Shown in pieces: positions 15,195-23,476 of a stretch of DNA of 28,325 nucleotides. The notes under the pieces were generated by a model. The model made no database searches. It saw only the letters and a program-made list of their open reading frames with translations, and was not told the origin of the DNA. The stretch covers positions 1 through 28,325 of the forward strand of contig DAOUMU010000531.1 of assembly GCA_034409055.1 (NCBI GenBank), given 5' to 3'. The stretch comes from DAOUMU01 sp034409055 (GTDB lineage: Bacteria; Chloroflexota; Anaerolineae; 4572-78; J111). How positions within the stretch are numbered: position 1 is the stretch's first letter; each line of letters opens with the position of its first letter. Made by a program: the position numbers and the translations under genes.

Positions 15195-16643
15195 ATGACA
15201 GGTAAAGATCTTAGCGAGACTGAATTAGCCTATGCCCAAGCCAGAGCCTATGGCAAAGACGTAGCCCGGCTCTACGCCACTGAAAAGGCCCGGCGTAAAG
15301 AACTGGAAATCACGACCCAAAAATTACAGGCTATCTTTGATACCGCTCCTAACGGTTTGGCTGTCGTTGATAATGCTTTAACGATTATTGAAGCTAACCC
15401 TCGCTTTCTGGCTTTGTTCCAGCAAACGCCAGATTGTATTGGGCAGCCCCTGGCCCAGTTGTTACCAACGAAAAGTTTGCTGGAAGCGATGCAATCAGCC
15501 AATGGTGATGATGTGGCCAGACGAGGTAATGTAGAGATCGAAATAACCGAGCCGGTTTTCCGTACCCTGCTGGTCAATTTTTCCCCGCTGAACGATGGAC
15601 AGGGCTGGGTACTGATCCTACACGACTTAACCGAGCGCAAACGTTTGGAGAACTTAAAAGATGAATTCATCAATATCGCCGCCCACGAATTGCGGACACC
15701 GTTGGCCGGGGTCATGGGTTTTGTCGGCGTGTTGCAGGAAGAATTGGAACATCTCGATGACCCAATGATGAATCACTTAACGAATTTAATTTTGCAAGCA
15801 ACGGCACGCTTAAAAGTAATCATTGACGAATTAGTACATTTTGCCGCCGCGCAGCGCAGTTCTACCCACGACCTGCATATTGCCGATATCGATCTAAGGC
15901 GACTTCTGCAAAAATCCGTCGATCTTTTATGGCCACAAATTGAAGCTAAAGACATAACCTGCACGCTGAAGCTGCCTGATGAAGGGCTAATTGTCCAGGG
16001 CGACCAATTCATCTTGAGCGAGGTTATTTATCAACTCTTGAAAAATGCGATTATCTTTAACAAATCCGGGGGAAAAATCATCATTCGCGCTCAGCGCTTA
16101 TCCCCTGCCACCTCCCCCTCGCCAGAAATAAAAGAACAGATGACCCTCATTGAAATTGAAGATACAGGTATTGGCATTCCACAAACTGATCTTGAACGCA
16201 TCTTTGACAAATTTTATCAGGTAGAAGAGCACATGACCCGTGGCGTTGGTGGACTGGGCTTGGGATTAACCCTGGCCCGGCGGGGGGTGGAACAGCACGG
16301 TGGCCGACTAACCCTGACCAGCCAGTTGGGGAAGGGCAGCCTCTTTTGTGTGAAGCTTCCTCCCATCACTCAATTAAATGATGTTTCCATCGACAATCGG
16401 TTGGATGTGGCCCATCAGCAAATGCTGGCTTATGCCAAAGATATGGCTCACGCTGTGGCTTCACAACGCAAGATAAGCAAGAAAATGGAACAGATTGAAT
16501 CCTTAAGCACCGACTTGGCTAAAAAACTCAAACAACTTTCCACGGTTGAACCAAATAGTGAGGTTTATACGGATGTACTTAGTCAGGTCCGTCACCTTGT
16601 CCAGCAACTGGTCGAACTAGCGGCTCAGAAGACTACTGTATAA
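15195..16643 (+). CDS. Soluble PAS-histidine kinase with matching N- and C-terminal coiled coils
   Basis: A 482-residue cytosolic kinase. The N-terminal coiled coil (11-45) begins LAYAQARAYGKDVARLYATE, then PAS (45-150), a HisKA domain with His164 in AAHELRTPL, an N box (YQLLKNAIIFNKSGG, 279-293), DTGIG (323-327) and GGLGLGL (352-358). A Pro/Ser-rich insert lies at 301-315 between N box and G1. Unusually, about 90 residues follow the ATPase domain: a second AHQQMLAYAKDMAHAVASQ coil (406-424) resembling the N-terminal one, then another helical stretch to the end. The coils may mediate contact with other kinases of the cluster. GAGGAG lies upstream of the ATG. No regulator is directly adjacent, so it may feed one of the nearby receivers. 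Confidence 0.9.
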   Translation: MTGKDLSETELAYAQARAYGKDVARLYATEKARRKELEITTQKLQAIFDTAPNGLAVVDNALTIIEANPRFLALFQQTPDCIGQPLAQLLPTKSLLEAMQSANGDDVARRGNVEIEITEPVFRTLLVNFSPLNDGQGWVLILHDLTERKRLENLKDEFINIAAHELRTPLAGVMGFVGVLQEELEHLDDPMMNHLTNLILQATARLKVIIDELVHFAAAQRSSTHDLHIADIDLRRLLQKSVDLLWPQIEAKDITCTLKLPDEGLIVQGDQFILSEVIYQLLKNAIIFNKSGGKIIIRAQRLSPATSPSPEIKEQMTLIEIEDTGIGIPQTDLERIFDKFYQVEEHMTRGVGGLGLGLTLARRGVEQHGGRLTLTSQLGKGSLFCVKLPPITQLNDVSIDNRLDVAHQQMLAYAKDMAHAVASQRKISKKMEQIESLSTDLAKKLKQLSTVEPNSEVYTDVLSQVRHLVQQLVELAAQKTTV

Positions 16644-16899
16644 CCTCCTACCTTTACTATGTCATAGAACCAGAATTGACAATGAAAAAGTAACTTCCGG
16701 TGAGACAACCCCATAGAGCATCCAACCACGTAAAACGTAAAGCGTAAAACCTAAAATCAAGCCATAGATAAGTCATTACGCTTCACGTTTTACGTTTCAC
16801 AACCTGGCTGGCAACATCAAGCGGAAGTTACTTTTTACCCCGCTGGCAAGCCAAATTCTGGTTTGATGTATGTACTAACGATATGGAAAGAGGTTTAGG
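16644..16899. other. Gene-free gap dominated by palindromic element B
   Basis: A 256-base gap almost filled by the second 208-bp palindromic element (16663-16870). The last 29 bases hold the GAAAGAGG ribosome site of the next gene. An ATG at 16883 is followed by an early stop, so it is not the start. Confidence 0.6.
16663..16870. repeat. 208-bp palindromic MITE-like element, copy B (inverted)
   Basis: Reverse orientation of 4382-4589, same length, about nine in ten positions identical by eye. The outer inverted ends, the inner AAAAAGTAACTTCCG pair and the central ACGTTTTACG strings are all kept. The two copies bracket about 12 kb in opposed orientation. Confidence 0.85.
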
Positions 16900-19446
16900 G
16901 TGACAGAGGAATTTTTTAAGAGACTGGCCAACAGTAGCATTGACGGCATTTTTGCTTTTGACCAAGAATGTCGTTACACTACCTGGAATCCAGCCATGGA
17001 ACGCCTCCTCGGGGTCAGTCAGGCCGAAGTACTCGGCAAATACGCTTTTGATATATTCCCCTTTTTGAAAGAGATCGGCGAAGACAAATATTACTTGGAA
17101 GCCCTGGCTGGCAGAACTGTTATTGCCCGCGATAGACCATATACCATACCGGAAACGGGTCAAGTCGGATTTTTTGAAAGCCACTATTCGCCACTACGGG
17201 ACGAGTCAGGCCAAATCGTGGGTGGAGTAGCCATCATCCACGATGTTACCGAGCAGAAGCGTGCGAAAGAGGCGCTACACCAAAATGAAGCCCCTGTGAC
17301 CGAAATCCTGGCCCGAGTAGGCCTGGCCCTCAACGCTGTTCTCGACCTGACCGACCTGTTAGACCTTATCTGTCAGGAAAGTGTCAAACTCTTTGAAGTA
17401 GAAGCGGCATACGTGTGGCTTTTGCAAGCGGATGAGTTGGTCGGCTTTGCTGGCTATGGTATGGGGCGAGAGAAGTTTATCGGCAGGCGTATCTCCCTCT
17501 CAGACCCCCATGCCTTGGGACCAAGAGTAATTCGGGAAGAGCGACCTATCTTTATAAACGATGCCCTTCAATCCAACGGGGTTAATCAAGAATTTGTCAG
17601 ACTTTTCCAGGTCCGGGCTATTCTCGGGACGCCGTTGATGAAAGGGGGACGGGCCATCGGGGTATTGATGATTATCGACACACATCAGCCACAGCGGTTT
17701 GGTCCGAATGATGCAAAAATAGCCACGATTCTCGGCAGTTATGCTGCCATCGCCATCGAGAATGCCCGGCTGTTCGAAGCCGAAGTGCAACGACGGTATG
17801 AGGCTGAGACATTGCGTGATGCCACTGCCGCCTTGATTTCAGCACTTGATCTGAAACAGGTTCTAGACGGTATCTTGATTCATTTGGAACAACTCGTACC
17901 CTACGATAGGGCCTGTGTGTTTCTGCTAGAAGGAGACCGCCTACGTGTGGTCGCTGGCCGAGGTTTCCCGATTTTGGAGGAGGTAATTGGACTTGATTTC
18001 CCGGCTAACGATGATCTACTCCTTGACGAATTACAGCGAACCCAACGACCACTCTATCTATCTGGTACTCAGCCTCCTCCCCGCTTCCAACGTTGGATCG
18101 GCACCGATGATACCTGTAGTTGGATAGGGGTGCCCCTGCTAGCCCATAGAGAGATCAAAGGCTATCTAACACTCGGCAGTCGGCGAGCGGCTGCCTATGG
18201 CGAGTCTGAGGTAACTCTGGCCCAGGCCTTCGTCAACCAAGCTGCTATGGCCATCCAGAATGCTCAATTGTATGAGGAGTTGGAAAAACGGGTTGAGGAG
18301 CGTACGGCTGAGCTAGAACAGGCCATGGCCGAAACAGCCGCTGCCCGGGACGAAATTGATGCCATTTTGTGCTCGGTTGCAGACGGATTGATTGTTACTG
18401 ACCTGGATCACAAGGTCATTCTGGCCAACCCGGCTGCAGAATCTTTGCTTGAACTGCGACTGGAAGAGATGTTGGGACAGGAAGTTGGCCATGGCATCAA
18501 AGACAACCGGCTGCTGGAGATTGTGCGTAGAACCCTCGATCAACAGACCGATGGCTATGAGATTGACATTAAGCTTGAAGATGCGCACAATCAGCGGCAT
18601 AGGGTTATACGAGCCCGGACGGCATTGGTAGATGATCGACAGGGACAGCCGTTGGGTACGGTGACTATCATCCAGGACGTTACTCGTCTACGGGAAGTTG
18701 ACCGGCTAAAGACGGAACTTTTAACCACGGCTGCCCATGAACTGCGCACCCCGTTAACTTCTATTCTAGGCTTCAGTGAAATTTTGTTGACCCGTAAGTT
18801 GGAGCAGGCTCGCCAACACCACTATCTACGCATGATCAATAGACAATCTACCCATTTGGCCAAAATCATAGAGGATTTACTGGACGTCTCTCGCCTGGAG
18901 GCCGGACGTGGTCTGGATCTTAAGTTTGAACTGGTTGATATGGCCAAGTTGATGAAGGAAGTGGTGATGCCCTTTACCGAAACGGCAACCAAACATAATA
19001 TTCGAATTGAAGGGTTAGCCGGTCTCCCATTAATCATAGGAGACTCTTTTCGGCTGGCCCAGATAGGGCGAAATTTATTATCGAATGCAATCAAATATTC
19101 ACCACAAGGCGGTACGATTACTATCCGTGGTCGAATGATACCAGGTTACCTGGAGATTAGCTTGCAGGACACCGGGATCGGGATAACGCCAGAGCAACAG
19201 GTGCATCTTTTTGAACCGTTCTACCGAGCAGACACCTCCCATACTGCGATTGGTGGCACTGGCTTGGGACTGGCAATCTGTAAATTGATTATTGAACAGC
19301 ACAATGGTGAAATCTGGATAAAGAGTGAATTGGGAAAAGGCACAACCGTTTACTTTACACTGCCTCTACCCAAAGGCCAAACAAACTTGAAATTCGATGT
19401 AAAAAAATCTCTGAACCACCAACACAAACAAGCAGAGGTCAGTTAG
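16900..19446 (+). CDS. Soluble PAS-GAF-GAF-PAS histidine kinase
   Basis: An 848-residue cytosolic kinase. Domains in order are PAS (1-120), GAF (about 145-292), GAF (about 312-455), coiled coil (455-485, LEKRVEERTAELEQAMAE), PAS (485-597), HisKA with His613 in AAHELRTPLT, and HATPase with N box (NLLSNAIKYSPQGG, 725-738), DTGIG (757-761) and GGTGLGLAI (785-793). It begins with GTG, preceded by GAAAGAGG at about seven bases. Four sensory domains suggest that several cytoplasmic signals are integrated, but ligands cannot be read from sequence. Neither GAF domain shows an obvious phytochrome-type chromophore Cys motif. The kinase core closely parallels the next gene's, suggesting tandem duplication. 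Confidence 0.92.
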   Translation: MTEEFFKRLANSSIDGIFAFDQECRYTTWNPAMERLLGVSQAEVLGKYAFDIFPFLKEIGEDKYYLEALAGRTVIARDRPYTIPETGQVGFFESHYSPLRDESGQIVGGVAIIHDVTEQKRAKEALHQNEAPVTEILARVGLALNAVLDLTDLLDLICQESVKLFEVEAAYVWLLQADELVGFAGYGMGREKFIGRRISLSDPHALGPRVIREERPIFINDALQSNGVNQEFVRLFQVRAILGTPLMKGGRAIGVLMIIDTHQPQRFGPNDAKIATILGSYAAIAIENARLFEAEVQRRYEAETLRDATAALISALDLKQVLDGILIHLEQLVPYDRACVFLLEGDRLRVVAGRGFPILEEVIGLDFPANDDLLLDELQRTQRPLYLSGTQPPPRFQRWIGTDDTCSWIGVPLLAHREIKGYLTLGSRRAAAYGESEVTLAQAFVNQAAMAIQNAQLYEELEKRVEERTAELEQAMAETAAARDEIDAILCSVADGLIVTDLDHKVILANPAAESLLELRLEEMLGQEVGHGIKDNRLLEIVRRTLDQQTDGYEIDIKLEDAHNQRHRVIRARTALVDDRQGQPLGTVTIIQDVTRLREVDRLKTELLTTAAHELRTPLTSILGFSEILLTRKLEQARQHHYLRMINRQSTHLAKIIEDLLDVSRLEAGRGLDLKFELVDMAKLMKEVVMPFTETATKHNIRIEGLAGLPLIIGDSFRLAQIGRNLLSNAIKYSPQGGTITIRGRMIPGYLEISLQDTGIGITPEQQVHLFEPFYRADTSHTAIGGTGLGLAICKLIIEQHNGEIWIKSELGKGTTVYFTLPLPKGQTNLKFDVKKSLNHQHKQAEVS

Positions 19447-19569
19447 TTAAATTTCGTTTAAGGAAATTGCTAAATTACTACCTAAGCTCCGGGCCTATTT
19501 GTCCCTATATGGTCATTGTTCCCTTAATTTGGGAGAATCAAATTTGTATATGCCAAGAGAAGAGGCACT

Positions 19570-22350
19570 ATGCCCAATATAAACAAAAGCGAAGGGCAAC
19601 TCATTGAAGAGATGGAGAAACTTCGCCAACAGGTTACCGAATTGAAAACATCAGAACTTCGAGGCAAGAAGGTCAAAAATTCAACGCGGCAACCGTCACA
19701 GCCATACGAACAGCTTATCAACTCTATTGGTGGTATCGTGTGGGAGGCAGATGCACGTACCCTTCAATTCTCCTTTGTTAGTCGGCCAGTTGAGCGGTTG
19801 CTTGGTTATCTTGTTGAACGTTGGTTGTCCGAGCCAACTTTCTGGCAAGACCATATTCATCCAGATGACCAGGTACGGGTCATGGACTATTGCCGGAAAG
19901 CGACAGAAGAAAAGAAAGACCACGAATTTGAATATCGGATGATAACTGCCGATGGCCGTACAATATGGCTAAGAAATATTGTTAGGGTGATTGTCGAGAA
20001 AAATCAGCCCGTAATGCTGCGCGGATTAATGGTGGACATCACCGAACGCAAGCAGACAGAAAAAGCCGTTAAACGGATGGGACAGGGCTATCGGGGCTTG
20101 TTTGAAGAGACATCAATTATGTACGCCATTGCCCGGAATGAGGAAGGGGTCCCGATTATTACGGACTGTAATGAGTTATTCTTAAGTACCCTGGGATATA
20201 CCCGGGCCGAAGTGGTGGGGCAGCCCCTGGCCCATTTCTATAGGCCGGAATCGAGAGCCAAACTATTGGCCGGCAAGGACGAACAAGCCCTAAAAAATCA
20301 TTTTGCTGAGGTGGAACATGAGTTATTAACATCCGATGGCCGCGTGGTTAAGGTCCTATTACACGAAGTATCGGAAGTCGAGGCAGATGGTCATATATCC
20401 GGTGTACGAGCAAAGTTTGTGGATATTAGCGGGCTTAAGCAAGCGGAGGAGGCACTGCGGCAGAGTGAGGAACGATTCCGCCAGGTGATCTCCTCCATTA
20501 GCGATCACATTTATGTGACTGAGGTGACTGAAGATGGCGAGCGGGTGAACCTTTACCTTTCTCCCCATATCGAAGATCTAACCGGTTATCCTATGGAAAA
20601 GTTTATGGCCGACTGGAACTTATGGCCCTCTTCAATCATCCATCCTCAGGATAGAAGCGCTGCCGCAGCCCAGGCCGCCCAGTTGGCCAGGGGCCAAGAT
20701 AGTGAGATGGAATATCGCCTGGTTCGGGCTGACGGCACAGTCATCTGGGTACGTGATCGGGCCAGGGTAAAAAGTGAAGGTAGATCCAGAGTTGTTTACG
20801 GTCTGGTCAGCGATATTACCGAGCGCAAACGGGTAGAATTGGAACGAGAGTGGTTAACGAATGAGTTGCGCGATATAAATCAAACTTTGGATGAGCGGGT
20901 ACAGGCGCGAACAGCCGAATTGCAAGCTATGCTCGACGCAGTTGGTGAAGGTATTGTGGTGACTGACCCCAATGGGGTCATCCAATATCTCAATCCGGCC
21001 CTGGAACGTCTAACCGGCTACAGCGAAGATGAGGCGCTGGGACAGACTCCCCGCTTGTGGAAAAGTAACCGGCATGATAACGCCTTTTATGCCCAGATCT
21101 GGCAGACTATCCTGGCCGGGCAAACCTGGCGAGGTGAGGTGGTTAATAAACGCAAAGATGGTCGGCTTTACGAGGCAGTACTGACGATTACCCCCATTCC
21201 TGGATCGGACCGTCGGCCGCTTGGTTTCGTCGGTGTGCAACACGACATCACCCCTTTCAAAGAGATGGATCGTATGAAGAGTGAGTTTATTTCCACGGCT
21301 GCTCACGAGCTACGCACGCCGTTGACCTCAATCCGGGGCTTCAGTGAAATCCTTCTGGCTCGCCAATTAAGTGATGAACGCCGAAATCGTTATCTCACTT
21401 TTATCAACCAGCAAGCTGAAGCATTGACGGCTATTATTGATGATTTGCTTGATCTGTCACGGTTGGAAGCCGGAGAGGGCTTTGAAATAACCGAGGTGCT
21501 GGTTGACATTAAAGAGATTGTAGAGCAGATTATCTTTGGCTTCCAAGAAAATTATCCTCAGCATCATTATCGCATTGTCGGCCCCGAAACATGGCCACCA
21601 ACAAAGGGGGACCCGACCAAACTGGCCCAACTCTTAAAAAATTTATTTAGTAATGCTACTAAATACTCACCCGATGGTGGCGAAATCATCTTCCAGGCTA
21701 TGGTTGAAGCCGAATATAACCTGTTGCATCTAACTATAACGGATTATGGCATCGGTATGTCTCAGGAGCAACTGGCCCACGTTTTTGACCGTTTCTACCG
21801 GGGTGATGCATCCAACACGGCTATTGGCGGAACAGGGCTAGGTATGACCATTAGCCGATTGATTGTAGAGCGGCATGGGGGTAAAATCTGGATAGAGAGC
21901 GAACAGGGCGTTGGTACAACTGTCCACGTTCTGCTGCCGTTACCTGACCGACCGGCTCATATTCTGGTTATTGAAGATGATCATGTGTTGCAAGAGATAC
22001 AGCAAAGACATCTGGAGCTTCAGGGATTCGTGGTTTTAACGGCCAGTGAGGGTCAAATCGGCCTGGATTTGGCTCGAACTTGTCTGCCCAACCTTATTCT
22101 ACTTGACCTGGCCCTGCCGGGAATGACAGGCTTTACGGTGCTGGAGAAATTGAAGGCCAAGGATCTAACTCAAAACATTCCTGTTATTATCACTTCAGCT
22201 ATGGATAAACCAGAAGAGATTGAGAAAGCCATTGCCAACGAGGTGGTCGATTACTTGGTAAAACCTTACACGATGAGTGATTTAACGGTTCGGGTTAATC
22301 GAGCCTTGGCCAAGGCCCGACGTGAAACAGGTGACAAATGGTTTAGTTAA
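19570..22350 (+). CDS. Soluble multi-PAS hybrid histidine kinase with C-terminal receiver
   Basis: A 926-residue protein. A short N-terminal coil (5-35) precedes four PAS domains (about 42-162, 170-292, 296-420, 448-565), several with PAC-type DITERK ends. Then come HisKA with His579 in AAHELRTPLT, HATPase with N box (NLFSNATKYSPDGG, 691-704), DYGIG (725-729) and GGTGLGM (753-759), and a C-terminal receiver (795-915) with Asp803/Asp804, phospho-acceptor Asp846 and Lys898. GAAGAGG precedes the ATG. Hybrid kinases normally relay phosphate through an Hpt protein, but none is visible here. The receiver-only and winged-helix proteins that follow are natural downstream candidates. Confidence 0.92.
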   Translation: MPNINKSEGQLIEEMEKLRQQVTELKTSELRGKKVKNSTRQPSQPYEQLINSIGGIVWEADARTLQFSFVSRPVERLLGYLVERWLSEPTFWQDHIHPDDQVRVMDYCRKATEEKKDHEFEYRMITADGRTIWLRNIVRVIVEKNQPVMLRGLMVDITERKQTEKAVKRMGQGYRGLFEETSIMYAIARNEEGVPIITDCNELFLSTLGYTRAEVVGQPLAHFYRPESRAKLLAGKDEQALKNHFAEVEHELLTSDGRVVKVLLHEVSEVEADGHISGVRAKFVDISGLKQAEEALRQSEERFRQVISSISDHIYVTEVTEDGERVNLYLSPHIEDLTGYPMEKFMADWNLWPSSIIHPQDRSAAAAQAAQLARGQDSEMEYRLVRADGTVIWVRDRARVKSEGRSRVVYGLVSDITERKRVELEREWLTNELRDINQTLDERVQARTAELQAMLDAVGEGIVVTDPNGVIQYLNPALERLTGYSEDEALGQTPRLWKSNRHDNAFYAQIWQTILAGQTWRGEVVNKRKDGRLYEAVLTITPIPGSDRRPLGFVGVQHDITPFKEMDRMKSEFISTAAHELRTPLTSIRGFSEILLARQLSDERRNRYLTFINQQAEALTAIIDDLLDLSRLEAGEGFEITEVLVDIKEIVEQIIFGFQENYPQHHYRIVGPETWPPTKGDPTKLAQLLKNLFSNATKYSPDGGEIIFQAMVEAEYNLLHLTITDYGIGMSQEQLAHVFDRFYRGDASNTAIGGTGLGMTISRLIVERHGGKIWIESEQGVGTTVHVLLPLPDRPAHILVIEDDHVLQEIQQRHLELQGFVVLTASEGQIGLDLARTCLPNLILLDLALPGMTGFTVLEKLKAKDLTQNIPVIITSAMDKPEEIEKAIANEVVDYLVKPYTMSDLTVRVNRALAKARRETGDKWFS

Positions 22351-22432
22351 AGAAAGGCTTGGCAGTTGCTATCAAGCTTATTTTTAGTTGAAACTCGAAT
22401 AACACTAAGCTTATTTTCAGGGGGTATTTCAT

Positions 22433-22810
22433 ATGAAAAAAATTCTAATTGTAGACGATCAAGTTGAGGTTAGAGAGTTGGTACAAGTCACTCTTGAGAT
22501 TGGTGATTACCAGATTCTCACCGCTGAGAATGGGCAGCAGGCCATTGAAATTGCTCAAGCTGAACATCCTGATATTATTCTGCTGGATATTATGATGCCT
22601 GGCAGTAATGTGGACGGCCTGGAGGCCTGTCGTCGTCTGAAAGCTGATCCTGCTACGGCCGACATTACCATTGTGATGCTTTCGGCCAAAGGGCAGGAGA
22701 GTGACCTTCATGCCGGTAAAGATGCCGGTGCCGACGATTATTTTACGAAGCCTTTTAGCCCCCTCGCTTTGATAGAGAAGGTTGAACAAGTGACGGGAGG
22801 GAATGAATAG
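22433..22810 (+). CDS. Receiver-only response regulator (CheY-like)
   Basis: A 125-residue single receiver domain with Asp8/Asp9, phospho-acceptor Asp52 (LLDIMMPG), Ser84 and Lys106 (FTKPFSP). There is no output domain. AGGGGGT precedes the ATG by eight bases. It lies 82 bases after the hybrid kinase and 239 bases before a winged-helix gene. The DNA-binding protein there has no receiver, so together they look like the two halves of an OmpR/PhoB regulator encoded separately. Alternatively this is a phosphate shuttle or sink for the kinase cluster. Confidence 0.92.
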   Translation: MKKILIVDDQVEVRELVQVTLEIGDYQILTAENGQQAIEIAQAEHPDIILLDIMMPGSNVDGLEACRRLKADPATADITIVMLSAKGQESDLHAGKDAGADDYFTKPFSPLALIEKVEQVTGGNE

Positions 22811-23049
22811 GTATCAGTAGATTTATCTGAAGCTATCATTGTATTTGGGTGTGTTTCATTTCAGTTGTAGGGCAATTTGCTAAATTGTCTCTCCCCGTAG
22901 GGCAAGTTAGCAACTGGCGCAACAAGCAGCTCATTTGAAATGCACCCATTTTATTTATGATAACAGGACAGACTTCCTATAGATTTGTAGTGTTTAGAAT
23001 GTTATAATACCGGAAGATTAAGGTTACAACTACTTAAGGAGGAATACTT
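22811..23049. other. Intergenic region with short repeats
   Basis: Contains two related strings (GTAGGGCAATTTGCTAA at 22867 and GTAGGGCAAGTTAGCAA at 22897) and an imperfect inverted pair (TGGGTGTGTTTCA near 22847, TGAAATGCACCCA near 22936). An extended -10 lies at 23000. No gene is visible. Confidence 0.5.
23000..23008 (+). promoter_or_regulatory. Extended -10 promoter for the winged-helix gene
   Basis: TGTTATAAT matches the extended -10 consensus exactly. Transcription would start near 23015, giving a leader of about 35 bases that includes the GGAGG ribosome site. This suggests the winged-helix gene has its own promoter, separate from the receiver gene upstream. Confidence 0.45.
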
Positions 23050-23373
23050 ATGCCTCGCAAAAATGCATCGGATAAATCGATCGAAGTTGGTGGAATGATC
23101 TTAGATATGAAGAACGCCATCCTTAAAAGAAATGAAGCTGAGATACGACTGACTCCAAAAGAAACCATGCTTATGGCTCTTCTGATGCGCAATGTAGGCA
23201 AAGTGGTCAGCCGTAGCGAACTGATGCAGGCTGTCTGGAATACCGAGTATCTGGGTGATACGCGTACGCTAGATGTGCATATCTGCTGGTTACGCCAGAA
23301 AATTGAAGATAATCCCCGCATCCCCGAGCTTATCCTCACTCGCCGGGGTCAAGGCTACGAGCTGCGTGTCTGA
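23050..23373 (+). CDS. Stand-alone OmpR/PhoB-type winged-helix DNA-binding protein
   Basis: A 107-residue protein made almost entirely of one trans-regulatory C-terminal domain. It has the typical four-strand start (IEVGGMILDMKNAILKRNE), LTPKETMLMALLMRNVGKVV (helix 1 and 2), SRSELMQAVW, the recognition helix TRTLDVHICWLRQKIE and the terminal hairpin LTRRGQGYEL. Normal family members are about 230 residues with a receiver in front. Here there is no receiver frame upstream in phase, and AAGGAGG with proper spacing marks the ATG as a true start. It may work constitutively or partner with the receiver-only protein at 22433. An intrinsic terminator follows at 23436. Confidence 0.9.
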   Translation: MPRKNASDKSIEVGGMILDMKNAILKRNEAEIRLTPKETMLMALLMRNVGKVVSRSELMQAVWNTEYLGDTRTLDVHICWLRQKIEDNPRIPELILTRRGQGYELRV

Positions 23374-23435
23374 AACCTGCTCGATTTACAACCAAAAAGT
23401 TATCCTCCCCTCCAATTTTCATAGGGCACTTAAGG

Positions 23436-23460
23436 GCCTCACCAATTCGTGAGGCTTTTT
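23436..23460 (+). terminator. Intrinsic terminator
   Basis: GCCTCAC/GTGAGGC form a 7-bp stem with a 6-base loop, followed by five T. It closes the plus-strand signalling island and lies just before the end of the convergent PPDK_N-like gene. Confidence 0.85.
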
Positions 23461-23476
23461 CCATTTCTGTACATAA

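Noticed and set aside
4382..16870. Composite transposon bounded by the 208-bp elements
   Set aside because: No transposase lies inside or next to the copies, the cargo is ordinary chromosomal genes, and no outer target duplication is seen.
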